Shown here: one piece after another, positions 1 to 11,024 of the stretch | How positions within the stretch are numbered: the first letter of the stretch is position 1 | Layout of the letters: each line of letters opens with the position of its first letter | Assembly: GCA_903904835.1 (NCBI GenBank) | Contig: CAIVEI010000056.1 | Coordinates: 1-64,000 of the forward strand | Direction of reading: 5' to 3' | Source of the DNA: an uncultured Schlesneria sp. | GTDB lineage: Bacteria > Planctomycetota > Planctomycetia > Planctomycetales > Planctomycetaceae | DNA length: 64,000 nt | The notes under the pieces: model-generated | Seen by the model: the letters and a program-made list of their open reading frames with translations, nothing else | The model's database searches: none | What the model was told of the DNA's origin: nothing | Translations under genes and position numbers: made by a program

Positions 1-43
1 GCCCTCCCTTCTGCTATGGCAGACGGTGTGCCTCACAGTGCGA

Positions 44-1835
<1,792 letters not shown>

Positions 1836-1885
1836 GTCAATTTTCCTTCACTTCACCACCGACTCGGATTCGTCGGCGAGTCACA

Positions 1886-1919
1886 GACAAACGGGTCGGT
1901 GAGTTTCGACCCGTTTGTC
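1886..1919. promoter_or_regulatory. perfect 13 bp inverted repeat before int
   Basis: Arms 1886-1898 and 1907-1919 are perfect complements around an 8-base loop. The hairpin lies between the end of the XRE gene (1942) and the integrase start (1835). There is no clear T run downstream on the minus strand, so it could be a weak terminator, an mRNA structure in the integrase leader, or an operator for the neighbouring XRE protein. Confidence 0.5.
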
Positions 1920-1941
1920 CAATTCAGAAACCCTCACACGT

Positions 1942-2616
1942 TTATTTGGCGCTTCGGTTCGCGTAGCCCTCTTGAATGATTTCGTTCATCGTATTGGCAA
2001 TGAAATCAGCCCCTTTTTCCTTTGCCGACACTAACATTGCATAAGTGTAACCAGCGCTTTCTTCACCTTCGAATGGATACGTCTCGTAGGCCAGTTCTTT
2101 TATCCCCGCCTTTTTCAGAGCATTTCGGAGCTTTAACGTTTCCGCCGCTCGTCGCTCACAAATTCCATCATTCAGTTCGAACGGGTTATTGTTGTAAATG
2201 CAAAACACCCGCTCCGATGGCGTCCCAAGATCTGAGTATTCATAGACCCCTAGTCGTGATTGGAAATTGTCCTCGTATGCAACCTTCGCCGCCGCTTTCG
2301 CCAGCTTGCACAAGGTCACCCGGCTCCAGGTCGGCTTGAAATGCAATGCAGAAGTAGCTGTGACTGACATTGTTTCTTCCTTCTTTTTCGGCTTGCGTCC
2401 GCGCTTAGTCGGACGTGGCAAAATCTGAGAGCCGGTGATGGCAACGATTCCAAACATTTCGGCGAGCTTGTCCACAGAATTCAAACTGAGTCCACGTTCA
2501 CCCTTAAGAAACCGGCCCAACAGCGTTTCTGAAATGCCGGTCTGTTTTGCTATGGCGTAACTGGAGACAGTAGATTCCTTAATGATTTCGCGAATCTGGT
2601 CGGTAAAACTTGCCAT
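1942..2616 (-). CDS. XRE-type helix-turn-helix regulator of the element
   Basis: A 224-residue protein. Residues about 5-55 form a lambda-repressor-like HTH (SSYAIAKQTGISETLLGRFL). A basic linker TKRGRKPKKK follows, then a domain of about 140 residues that I do not recognise. The ATG at 2616 is chosen because GGAGAG lies 7-8 bases upstream; the frame is open further up without a good ribosome site. A second ATG near 2371 also has a purine-rich site (AAGGAAG), so the C-terminal domain could be made separately. Its place between the restriction operon and int suggests control of integration or of the defence operon. That is inference from position. Confidence 0.8.
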   Translation of the reverse strand: MASFTDQIREIIKESTVSSYAIAKQTGISETLLGRFLKGERGLSLNSVDKLAEMFGIVAITGSQILPRPTKRGRKPKKKEETMSVTATSALHFKPTWSRVTLCKLAKAAAKVAYEDNFQSRLGVYEYSDLGTPSERVFCIYNNNPFELNDGICERRAAETLKLRNALKKAGIKELAYETYPFEGEESAGYTYAMLVSAKEKGADFIANTMNEIIQEGYANRSAK

Positions 2617-2669
2617 CACAAACTCTCCAATACGAGTGCCCTCACAGTGAGGTCGCCCCACAGGCACGT

Positions 2670-2698
2670 ATTTAAATATATACACGCCTAAAAGTCAA
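2670..2698 (-). promoter_or_regulatory. candidate sigma-70 promoter for the XRE gene
   Basis: Read on the minus strand, TTGACT (2698-2693) is followed after 17 bases by TTAAAT (2675-2670) in an AT-rich stretch. It lies about 55 bases upstream of the XRE start at 2616. Confidence 0.4.
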
Positions 2699-2787
2699 GT
2701 ATTTACCCGCGAAAACCGTTAGCCATCAATTCACGTACCCGCCAGCGATCAGCGACAACCGCTCGGTCGGAAGTAAACTTGATGACT

Positions 2788-5196
2788 TCAATACAAAAAC
2801 TTCTGAAACCCGGTGAACGTGTTCCTGATCTGTTCTGCTGGTCCCAGATCGGCAATCGCATCGCTCAACGAATCGTTGTACTTGAGCTTGATCAGCGGCG
2901 TCACATTGCTTTGGTCGAGTTCCCGGATTCCGACTTTCACGTACTGCGCCAGCACGAAATCGAGAAACGCTTGTTGCTTGTCGTCAAACTGTGTTTGGAT
3001 TTGTAGTTTCGCCCGTGCGGCCCGTTCTTCACGGGTCAACGGTGCCAGGGCAAACGCTACGTATCCGAGCACGTCGTAAAGATCGCTTTTTTCAGCGTCG
3101 ATGATCCGCTGCATTTCGGTCATCTGTTCTTCACCAAACCCCTTTTCGGCCAACCCTTCGAGCAGCTTCGCCCGTGTCGTTGGATCGCTCCAGAGCGTCC
3201 GCAATTCGGCTTCATCCTTGAAGAAGTCAGGGAATTTGCCGAGCACGGCTTCAAGGAATTCCTTTGCCGACATCGGTGTACCGTCAGGATGCCAAAAACT
3301 GGTCGCCATCGTGTGTTGAATCAACCGAGCTTTCCCATCGGCGAGTTGAATCTTGAGCATCTGCCGTTTCGGACATTCACACGGATTCTGATTGCAGTCA
3401 GGACAAGGTCCGCGTTCGCATTCGCATGGTCGTTTACCACAAACTTTGCAGGGCTTTGGCGGTTCCTTCACGCACTCGCACGGGGATAATTTGCATTTTT
3501 CACAAACGCATTCGCACGGGTTCTTGCCACAAGCTTTGCACGGTTCTTCGTCGACAGGGTCACCATCCCATTCGGGGTCTTTGAAATGCTTGTACGCCTC
3601 AACGAAATCATAAATCGTGAAATAATCCTTCCCTTCGAACAGGCGAGTTCCCCGCCCGACGATCTGCTTGAATTCGATGATCGAATTGACCGGACGCATC
3701 AACACGATATTTCGCACGTTCCGAGCGTCGACGCCCGTCGAAAGTTTTTGGGATGTCGTCAGGATCGTCGGGATACTCTTTTCGTTGTCCTGAAAGTTTC
3801 GCAAATACTGTTCGCCCAACTCGCCATCATCGGCAGTGACGCGAACACAGTAATTCGGTTCAGCGCTGGTCTTCATCTGGTTGATCAGGTCACGAACAAT
3901 GCGTGCGTGTTGCTGGGTCGCACAAAAGAACAAGGTTTTCTGTCGCTGGTCGATCGTATCCATGATCAGCTTGACGCGATGCGACTCCCGTTCTTTGATC
4001 TCAATGACTTTGTTGAAATCCTTCTCTTCGTATTCCTTTCCCTCTTCGACTTCGCCTTGAAGAACTTTGTCGTCAGGCGTGTAGATGTATTTGTCTTTCG
4101 TCGTTGTGATCTGGCGAACTTTGAACGGCGTCAGGAATCCGTCGTTGATGCCATCCTTCAGCGAATAGACGTAGACGGGTTTTCCAAAATACTCATAGGT
4201 GTTGATGTTGATTTTGTGCTTCGGCGTCGCGGTCAGACCGAGTTGCACGGCGGGCGCAAAATAGTCGAGGATTCCTCGCCATGTGCTTTCGTCGTTCGCC
4301 CCGCCCCGATGGCATTCGTCGATGATGATGAAGTCGAAGAAATCGGGCGGGTATTCTCCGAAGTATGGTGACGGTTTTCCGTCTTTCGGCGGCCCGGACA
4401 TAAACGTCTGAAAGATCGTAAAGAATAGATTGCCGTTCTTCGGAACGCGGCCCTTTTTTCGGATTCCCTCGGGGTCAATTCGTACCATCGCGTCATCAGG
4501 AAATGCCGAGAATGAGTTGAAAGCTTGATTAGCGAGAACGTTCCGATCGGCAAGAAACAGGATTCGCGGGCGGCGATCAGCTTCCCGGCTCAACGTCCAG
4601 CGGCTTTGGAACAGCTTCCAGGCAATCTGAAACGCGATGAACGTCTTTCCTGTCCCGGTGGCGAGGGTGAGAAGAATTCGCTGTTTCCCGGCGGCGATTG
4701 CATCGGTCACTCGTTCAACGGCGATATCCTGATAATAGCGGCTTTGGAAATAGCCACCCTTTGTTTCGAACGGTACAGCGGCGAATCGGTCGCGCCATGT
4801 GTTTTGCTGGGCAAACGTCAGATTCCAGAGTTCATCGGGCGTCGGGTAACGGGAAACGTCCCCTTCGACTCCCGTATCCATGTCGATGCCGTAGATCAAT
4901 TGTCCGTTTGTTGAATACGTGAAACGGATCGTCATTTTTTCGGCGTAGTTCTTCGCTTGTGCGACCCCTTCGGTATGAGCTTCGCCCCAAGCCTTCGCTT
5001 CAACAATGCCGAGTTTTCTATTGTGGTATTCCAGAACATAATCACATTTGAGCTTCTTCGCTCGTCGTCCGAATCCTTCCAGGCGTCCCAACGTGATTTC
5101 GTATTCGCGTCGAATGCGGCTTCCTTCGATGACACCCCAGCCAGCGGCTTTCAACGCGGGGTCGATATGATCGGCACGGGTTTCGGCTTCGTTCAT
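2788..5196 (-). CDS. hsdR: type I restriction enzyme, R subunit
   Basis: This 802-residue subunit is the ATP-driven motor and nuclease of a type I system, working with HsdM and HsdS encoded at 8081-10755. The N-terminus carries the endonuclease motif (D52, then E66-A-K68). The helicase motifs follow: GTGKT at 181-185, DECH at 293-296, LTATPK at 321-326 and QIVGRGTR at 511-518. Residues about 553-608 are an unusual cysteine-rich stretch with repeated CGKxPCEC-like units, which looks like several zinc-binding knuckles between the motor and the C-terminal domain. ATG 5196 is preceded by AGGA. The gene is last in the operon, 44 bp after the HNH gene. Confidence 0.95.
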   Translation of the reverse strand: MNEAETRADHIDPALKAAGWGVIEGSRIRREYEITLGRLEGFGRRAKKLKCDYVLEYHNRKLGIVEAKAWGEAHTEGVAQAKNYAEKMTIRFTYSTNGQLIYGIDMDTGVEGDVSRYPTPDELWNLTFAQQNTWRDRFAAVPFETKGGYFQSRYYQDIAVERVTDAIAAGKQRILLTLATGTGKTFIAFQIAWKLFQSRWTLSREADRRPRILFLADRNVLANQAFNSFSAFPDDAMVRIDPEGIRKKGRVPKNGNLFFTIFQTFMSGPPKDGKPSPYFGEYPPDFFDFIIIDECHRGGANDESTWRGILDYFAPAVQLGLTATPKHKININTYEYFGKPVYVYSLKDGINDGFLTPFKVRQITTTKDKYIYTPDDKVLQGEVEEGKEYEEKDFNKVIEIKERESHRVKLIMDTIDQRQKTLFFCATQQHARIVRDLINQMKTSAEPNYCVRVTADDGELGEQYLRNFQDNEKSIPTILTTSQKLSTGVDARNVRNIVLMRPVNSIIEFKQIVGRGTRLFEGKDYFTIYDFVEAYKHFKDPEWDGDPVDEEPCKACGKNPCECVCEKCKLSPCECVKEPPKPCKVCGKRPCECERGPCPDCNQNPCECPKRQMLKIQLADGKARLIQHTMATSFWHPDGTPMSAKEFLEAVLGKFPDFFKDEAELRTLWSDPTTRAKLLEGLAEKGFGEEQMTEMQRIIDAEKSDLYDVLGYVAFALAPLTREERAARAKLQIQTQFDDKQQAFLDFVLAQYVKVGIRELDQSNVTPLIKLKYNDSLSDAIADLGPAEQIRNTFTGFQKFLY

Positions 5197-5240
5197 GGCC
5201 TGGTCCTACGGATCGCTGATTGATGGGACACTAAGAGACT

Positions 5241-6134
5241 TTAGGCGAGCTTCTCTAAACGCCGTCGGACGATCGCTCTGAGTTTTGCGACATCACCGCG
5301 ATGACTGTTCATCCGGTGGAGAATTCGATGGCAATTTGCACACACCGTCGTCAGATCTTCAACACAGCTCCGGACCTCACTGTCGAGTTCGCCGAGCGGA
5401 GTCAAATGATGGGCTTCGGCGAAATCTCTTCCGAGCGAACCGTAAAGATCTTGAAACTTGAATCCGCACACCTGACACGAATAGCCGTCTCGTATCTTGC
5501 ACTCCGTTGCCAAATAACCGCTGCGTTCTCGACGAAAGTGTGTCGCCACCAGCTTTCGATTCTCGAACCTTGGATAAACTTCGCGGGATTCCTCGGATTC
5601 GCTGGCGTCTGGAAGTGCACGGGCGACGTCTTCGAAGAAAGCCGCTGCGCGGTTGCAGAAGTGACGATTTATCCGTTCCGATGATTGTCTTGTTGGATCG
5701 TAGATTCCGTAATACGACTCTGTATTGTGTATTTCAAGAATTGGGACGTTGAACTCCGCTCGTCCGAGCCGTTCCAAAAGGACCCAATGGTTTTCTGTTT
5801 CGATATCTTTAGGTTTCACAACTCGCTTTGGTCCAAGCTTTGTTCCGACGTTTTTCCTAATGTTTTTAATGGCACTGTCGTCATGGGAATGGAAGCATGC
5901 GCAAAGCTTTCTGTCGTCATAGCCGGAGAATCGGTCGAACCAGATCTGTAGGCTAGGTTGATTTTTCCCTAGATCGCCGATCACGGCCATCCAACCATCG
6001 CCCTTGGACAGGGCCTCTTCCTTCGGAATCCTAATTCGAAGTGTTGTTCCAACAGTGCGCGACTTCATGAGTTTGGCTACCGCTTTGGCAGTGTCCAACA
6101 ACCATCTACCGTCCTGTCGTGGTTTCACTTCCAT
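5241..6134 (-). CDS. HNH endonuclease embedded in the hsd operon
   Basis: A 297-residue protein. The C-terminal 100 residues carry an HNH fold: CQVCG, then AEAHHLTPL, then VCANCHRILH, giving two zinc cysteine pairs and the catalytic histidines. This layout is common in McrA-like and other modification-dependent nucleases. The N-terminal 190 residues are not recognised and could be a DNA or modified-base reader. ATG 6134 has GGAG 9 bases upstream. The gene sits on the same strand between the DUF262 gene and hsdR, so it is probably part of the defence operon. Its target is unknown. Confidence 0.85.
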   Translation of the reverse strand: MEVKPRQDGRWLLDTAKAVAKLMKSRTVGTTLRIRIPKEEALSKGDGWMAVIGDLGKNQPSLQIWFDRFSGYDDRKLCACFHSHDDSAIKNIRKNVGTKLGPKRVVKPKDIETENHWVLLERLGRAEFNVPILEIHNTESYYGIYDPTRQSSERINRHFCNRAAAFFEDVARALPDASESEESREVYPRFENRKLVATHFRRERSGYLATECKIRDGYSCQVCGFKFQDLYGSLGRDFAEAHHLTPLGELDSEVRSCVEDLTTVCANCHRILHRMNSHRGDVAKLRAIVRRRLEKLA

Positions 6135-6225
6135 TCTACAATTCTCCGTTGAAAGCTCGATTTAAAATTGCGTGTTTCAAATCATCGAATGTGATCGGCA
6201 TGGGTTTCGGCTTCGTTCATCGTGT

Positions 6226-8070
6226 TCAGAATTTCTCCCCGTCACCCCAGATCACCTCGCAAATACGTTGAACCAGTGCTTGCCGTTCGCCGATATCCGC
6301 TTTTGTGAAAGAATCGTGCGATTTGAACGGGATGTCCAAATTCTTTGCCATTCCGAGAAAGTTTGGATTGTTTTCATAGACCTTTGAATGCAGCGACTTC
6401 ACCAACAGATTTTCCTTCAGGTAATGCTCCAATTTCTTCGCATAGGGCATTGCCCCGTAAGACTGATTTGTGCCCCGTGGAAGCAGCACCAAGTCGCCAA
6501 TTCGATTGCGATAGTTGTCAAAATCATGTTGCTGTTGAAACTCGTCTTGGTGTTCGGCAAATTTGTCCGCCCAGATGTGTTCCACCTCAAAAGGTTTTGT
6601 TCCAGGGCTGACAAAATACGTCGAGAAGTTTGATGGAAGTCCTGCCTTCTGCTCAATGAAAGCAGTGATTCGAGAAAGAAGGAATTTTACAAACCATCGA
6701 TTCTGCCCGTGCAGTTTGAATCTGACGAGGCCGTCCCACTTCTCCTCCATTCCAGCCAGTTTGGCCAGCAACAACGTTCGCAAGGAATCGAGATCCTTTC
6801 CACGAAGCTCCTTTACTAATGTGAACATCGTGTAACGAATAGAACTGGCACTGAATGTCCTGAAGTTGATGGATCGCCGGACGGCGAAGGTCTCGATGTA
6901 GCGGGCTACTAAGTTGATTTTGCGGCGAGTTACATCCACTGAATCCGTCGAATTCAAAGGAGCCAACATCAGCGGAAAGCTGAGCGAAGCAGCAATCCCC
7001 CATTGGTTGATGTAGAAAACGTGCTCCCATCCGGGCTTCTCTTCCTTCTGTGCATTGAGAATGTCGAGGTATGCCCGCAGGTAATATTTCATCTCTTCAT
7101 GAACAAGAGTGTGGAACTCCTGCGGCGAATCGGGTTTGAGTCCCATTTTCGGAAGGTTGTCACGGAACCAACTGTGGAAACGCGTCCCAATCTTCTCGAA
7201 ATCTTCGTTCGCGGAACCTGCCTTACTCTGTCGGATCGTGTCGGCATATCTGCTTCGCAACCACGCCTGGAAGAACTTTTGATCCTCCTCTTTGCTGTAA
7301 CGATGCAGACTCTGAATGGATTCTTTCCAGAACACGTTTGCCTTTTCTCGATCCTTCGGTTCTTTGAACCGCGATAGGATGTAGCCCTTCAGCATCTCGG
7401 TGGACGTAAGGTTCAGTCCCCGGTCATTCATGGACTCAAAGATCGTGTACGCGTTGTCATCTGAATAGGCCGTGATCTCCACTAGAATGACATTGTATTT
7501 CAACCAATCGAGAAAATACGGAAACGCTTTGCCCTTGATCTCTTCGGGGAACACCTTCTCAATGTTGGCGTAACGCTCCGCCATGTTGATAGTTGATTCG
7601 TCATCGTCAGGTTGAACTTCGTAGCAACCTTCACGAAAAAGCTTTTCTAGACACGACTTTCGTTCGTCAACTTGGATATTAAAGGACTTTTGTCCGAATC
7701 TCTCAGAAAATACGAGCGATTCGATGGATTCCTTCACGCCGAGTTCTTTTTGAAGATTGTTCAAGTAAATCAGAAACAGCGTAAGCGAGGTCAGCCGTTG
7801 TTGGCCGTCAATGATGCTCTTCATTCCCTCCTTACTGCTGACGACGAACGGGCCAAGATAATAATTGTTGTAATGCTCGACGGCAGTTCTGGAATCACCT
7901 TCGGTGTAAGCATCAAGAAATGCAGAAGTCAGGTCCGTGATGAGTTGTTCGATGTGCTTCTGTTCCCAACTGTATTCCCTTTGAAAGTAATCAACTGTGT
8001 ATTTTCGTTCGTTCAGCACATCAAAAACGCAGCGGTCGTCGGCGTCGATCTTGTGGTCGTCTTTGCTCAT
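6226..8070 (-). CDS. DUF262/DUF1524 protein (GmrSD-type restriction enzyme)
   Basis: A 614-residue protein. The N-terminal DUF262 part shows FQREYSW near residue 30 and IIDGQQRLTSL near 88, the NTP-binding ParB-like signature of the family. The C-terminal DUF1524 part (about 490-560) has FEVEHIW and later RIGDLVLLP, an HNH-type nuclease. Fused DUF262-DUF1524 proteins belong to the GmrSD family of type IV restriction enzymes, which cleave modified phage DNA. ATG 8070 follows AAGGAAAAGG. It begins 10 bp after the hsdS stop, so the two are co-transcribed. Specificity for modified DNA is inferred from the family. Confidence 0.9.
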   Translation of the reverse strand: MSKDDHKIDADDRCVFDVLNERKYTVDYFQREYSWEQKHIEQLITDLTSAFLDAYTEGDSRTAVEHYNNYYLGPFVVSSKEGMKSIIDGQQRLTSLTLFLIYLNNLQKELGVKESIESLVFSERFGQKSFNIQVDERKSCLEKLFREGCYEVQPDDDESTINMAERYANIEKVFPEEIKGKAFPYFLDWLKYNVILVEITAYSDDNAYTIFESMNDRGLNLTSTEMLKGYILSRFKEPKDREKANVFWKESIQSLHRYSKEEDQKFFQAWLRSRYADTIRQSKAGSANEDFEKIGTRFHSWFRDNLPKMGLKPDSPQEFHTLVHEEMKYYLRAYLDILNAQKEEKPGWEHVFYINQWGIAASLSFPLMLAPLNSTDSVDVTRRKINLVARYIETFAVRRSINFRTFSASSIRYTMFTLVKELRGKDLDSLRTLLLAKLAGMEEKWDGLVRFKLHGQNRWFVKFLLSRITAFIEQKAGLPSNFSTYFVSPGTKPFEVEHIWADKFAEHQDEFQQQHDFDNYRNRIGDLVLLPRGTNQSYGAMPYAKKLEHYLKENLLVKSLHSKVYENNPNFLGMAKNLDIPFKSHDSFTKADIGERQALVQRICEVIWGDGEKF

Positions 8071-8080
8071 AACCTTTTCC

Positions 8081-9304
8081 TTAAAGTTTTCCGCAGAATG
8101 CTCGATGCAGAAGTGACTTTTTCAATTCGTCGAGCGCGTCGTGTTTGCGTTGGTATAGTGATTCAAGGCGTTGAGTTTCGATTCGTAGTTCATCAAGCGT
8201 GGCGACGATTGTCTGTTGCTCTGAAATCAGCGTCGGAAACGACACGACAACATTTCCAATTTTCGTCGGCGACGTGTGCCGAACCTTAACACCCGATGCA
8301 CTGTCGTGAATCTCTTTCCGTACGGTCGTTGTATTGAAGACGTGGAAGAAGAATTCGTTGGTCCAAGGGACGTGTGGCTTCTTCGTAACGAGGCCAAGCC
8401 GTTGGTTGTGGAGAAACTTGTCGGATTCAGGAACAAGAATCGGACTTCCGAGCAACCCCGCAGCTTGTTCCGTCATCGCCACCAACAAGTCGCCTTCGCT
8501 CAACACATAATCCGGCGGAATTTCACCGATATAATACTTTTGTTTTTCGCCACGGTCGCGATAGCCTCCAGACTCGTAAAAGTTTCCGGGCGTCAGGAGA
8601 ACGTAATCACCCTCCGAAGTGAAAAATTCGCTTTTGAAAGCGAAGCCATGTTTAATGTCGCACAACTCTGACAGTGGCTTCTCAACCCAACCCTTACCGC
8701 GTCGAGTGAAAAAGGCTTGCAGATTGCTGTCAAACAAATCACGGGCGTTTTGAAGGTTCTTTTCGGCGTTGGCTTTGGCAGTGGTGATCCCTTCAAAAGT
8801 TTTGTCGAGAATCCCGACAATCCGCTCCTGTTCTGGAAGCGCGGGAACGGGGATCATCTGTCCCTGTACGAATTCATTAGGAACTCGTTGATGGCCGACG
8901 GCACCGCCCATCCGCAATACGCCGTCTTTGCGAAAATCCTCTCTTGATAAGAAATAGTAAAGGTATTCTCTATTCAACTTGTTAGACGGACGAATAACGA
9001 TAAATTCGCTGGAACCGAACCCAACGCCGTTGACGAGACCTTTTGCGATTCCGAGTTTACCATTTTGAAAGCAAGGCGTTATTTTGGCTAAAAGAATATC
9101 ACCGTCTGCAAAATAGGTGTAACCTCCCGCTACGTCGTCCAAAATCCGAACGTGTTCGCTATGTGGGAATTTGTCGTCAATTCCGAGGTCTTCCATACCA
9201 AAGAACGAAACCTGTGCATTTGCCGAGAGACGATTTCGTACCTCTGATTTTGGTGGTCGAAACTCGCAGACGTCACTCAGCGGCTTAGTCAAACTTTTCT
9301 TCAT
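8081..9304 (-). CDS. hsdS: type I restriction-modification, specificity subunit
   Basis: A 407-residue specificity subunit with the usual two target-recognition domains (about 5-150 and 205-355). Each is followed by a conserved helix: LPEQERIVGILDKTFEGI near 155 and a second with QQTIVATLDELRIETQRLE near 365. These set the spacing between the two half-sites of the recognition sequence. The start at 9304 overlaps the hsdM stop by 4 bp (ATGA), so translation is coupled. The recognition sequence cannot be read from the protein alone. Confidence 0.95.
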   Translation of the reverse strand: MKKSLTKPLSDVCEFRPPKSEVRNRLSANAQVSFFGMEDLGIDDKFPHSEHVRILDDVAGGYTYFADGDILLAKITPCFQNGKLGIAKGLVNGVGFGSSEFIVIRPSNKLNREYLYYFLSREDFRKDGVLRMGGAVGHQRVPNEFVQGQMIPVPALPEQERIVGILDKTFEGITTAKANAEKNLQNARDLFDSNLQAFFTRRGKGWVEKPLSELCDIKHGFAFKSEFFTSEGDYVLLTPGNFYESGGYRDRGEKQKYYIGEIPPDYVLSEGDLLVAMTEQAAGLLGSPILVPESDKFLHNQRLGLVTKKPHVPWTNEFFFHVFNTTTVRKEIHDSASGVKVRHTSPTKIGNVVVSFPTLISEQQTIVATLDELRIETQRLESLYQRKHDALDELKKSLLHRAFCGKL

Positions 9305-10755
9305 AACAGCCCTCGAATCGTTTCGAGAACTTCGGCGCTTTCAGCGTCCAACGCGGCAATCTCGTTTATGATTTCTTCGGGCGTGCGATGCGTGATTTCC
9401 TCGCCACCGTCTGGATTTTTTACCGACAGATCGTACGTCGTCGGATCAATCGTGGTGGCATCGACGGTCCAAGATTTTGGCGAGTCGGCGCGGGTCTTTT
9501 GAAGTTCGACAAATTCGGCCAAATCGTCGTCGTTGAGCGGATTAGTCTTGCCCATGTTGCGGCCAGGGTCGAGTTGATAGAACCAGACCTTGCGTGTCGG
9601 CGATCCCTTTTCGAAGAACAGTACGACGGTCTTCACGCCCGCCCCCTGAAAAGTTCCGCCCGGACAATCGAGGATTGTGTGAAGATTGCAGCTTTCGAGC
9701 AGCAGTCTCCGCAGACTGACCGACGCATTATCGGTATTCGAAAGGAACGTATTCTTGATCACGACGGCCCCGCGTCCGCCCGCCTTGAGCATCTTGATGA
9801 AATGCTGAAGAAACAAGAACGCGGTTTCGCCAGTGCGGATCGTAAAATTCTGTTGAAGTTCCCTTCTTTCTTTTCCGCCGAAGGGCGGATTCGCCAAGAC
9901 AACATCGAAACGGTCCTTGTCTTCCACGTCGGCCAAGTTCTCAATCAGTGTGTTCGTGTGAAGGACGTTGGGAGCTTCGATGCCATGCAAAATCATGTTC
10001 ATGATGGCGATGACGTACGCCAATGACTTCTTTTCCTTGCCGTAGAATGTCCGTTCTTGCAGGATCTTCGCCTGTTTGACCGTCAAACCCGGTTGTGATT
10101 TCAGATAGTCGAACGCCTCGCACAAGAATCCCCCCGAACCACAAGCCCCGTCATAAATCCGTTCGCCAATCTTCGGCTTGGTGACTTTGATCATCGCCCG
10201 AATCAGCGGTCTTGGCGTGTAATACTCGCCCCCATTCCGCCCCGCGTTCCCCATGTTCTTGATTTTGGCTTCGTACAAGTGCGAAAGTTCATGCTTTTCC
10301 TGTTGCGAGCGGAATTGCAGTTCGTCGATGTGGTCGATGATTTCCCGCAGATTGCCACCGCTTTGAATCTTGTTATTGATCTCACTGAAGATCTCGCCGA
10401 TCTTGTATTCGAGCGTATCCGGCCCGCTTGCTGATTGCTTGAACCCTTTGAGATAGGGAAACAGCTTTAGATTGACGAAATCGCGCAAATCGTCGGTCGT
10501 CATCGCCTTATTGTGGTCGATCTTTCCGTCTGGTCCCTTGGGTGCGGCCCAGCGTTCCCAACGATAGGGAGCGTCGAGAATGAACGAGTGTTTCTTCCCT
10601 TCCAACTGCGCTTCGGTCGCTTTGTCCTGTTCCAGCCCGTCAAGATATTTCAGGAACAACAGCCAGGAAGTCTGTTCCGTGTAGTCCAGTTCAGTAGTAC
10701 AACCCGCCTCTTTTCGAAGAGCGTCGTCGATATTCTTAAATGCTTGTTCAAACAT
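9301..10755 (-). CDS. hsdM: type I restriction-modification, N6-adenine methylase
   Basis: A 484-residue methyltransferase of the MFEQAFKNID class. An N-terminal helical domain (ELDYTEQTSWLLFLKYL) leads to the AdoMet-binding motif GACGSGGFL (about residue 200) and the catalytic NPPF (about 280), which marks an N6-adenine amino-methylase. With HsdS it methylates the host's sites; with HsdR it forms the restriction complex. ATG 10755 is chosen by comparison with family N-termini; a GTG at 10770 would add five residues. It is the first gene of the operon, with about 270 bp of non-coding DNA upstream that contains the GTGACA palindromes. Confidence 0.95.
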   Translation of the reverse strand: MFEQAFKNIDDALRKEAGCTTELDYTEQTSWLLFLKYLDGLEQDKATEAQLEGKKHSFILDAPYRWERWAAPKGPDGKIDHNKAMTTDDLRDFVNLKLFPYLKGFKQSASGPDTLEYKIGEIFSEINNKIQSGGNLREIIDHIDELQFRSQQEKHELSHLYEAKIKNMGNAGRNGGEYYTPRPLIRAMIKVTKPKIGERIYDGACGSGGFLCEAFDYLKSQPGLTVKQAKILQERTFYGKEKKSLAYVIAIMNMILHGIEAPNVLHTNTLIENLADVEDKDRFDVVLANPPFGGKERRELQQNFTIRTGETAFLFLQHFIKMLKAGGRGAVVIKNTFLSNTDNASVSLRRLLLESCNLHTILDCPGGTFQGAGVKTVVLFFEKGSPTRKVWFYQLDPGRNMGKTNPLNDDDLAEFVELQKTRADSPKSWTVDATTIDPTTYDLSVKNPDGGEEITHRTPEEIINEIAALDAESAEVLETIRGLL

Positions 10756-10928
10756 GTGTTGCAGGATCACTTTGTCAAACGGATGTAAATTCGTGTTGGG
10801 TACGCAAGACTCTACGTCGTTTTTTGCCGATTCGCCACCAGTCCGAGAACACGGAACGGCGGTCTTTCTTCTGTCTTTGAGCTTTCCGCCTTAAGCGCGT
10901 AAGCCCCTTATGGTCCCTTATGGGATAT

Positions 10929-11021
10929 GTGACACCTGACTGTCACCGACGAATGCGTCAGTTTGTCACATGTCAGAGTGACACAGCTTTGTCACACGAA
11001 CAGGTGACACCAGCCTGTCAC
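10929..11021. promoter_or_regulatory. three GTGACA-N6-TGTCAC palindromes
   Basis: Three perfect 18 bp palindromes of the form GTGACA-N6-TGTCAC lie at 10929-10946, 10978-10995 and 11004-11021, with one more TGTCAC half-site at 10964-10969. The spacers differ (CCTGAC, CAGCTT, CCAGCC), so the half-sites rather than the whole units are conserved. The cluster begins 3 bp after the stop of the winged-helix gene at 11025 and lies 175-270 bp upstream of hsdM. It could be an operator array for the restriction operon or initiator sites of a replication origin beside the replication module. Confidence 0.75.
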
Positions 11022-11024
11022 ACG

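Noticed and set aside
1886-1919. Standard intrinsic terminator for the XRE gene
   Set aside because: The 13 bp stem is strong, but no T run follows on the minus strand, so I list it only as a regulatory structure.
10929-11021. CRISPR array
   Set aside because: The repeats are short palindromes with 6-base inner spacers and irregular spacing, and no cas genes are present.
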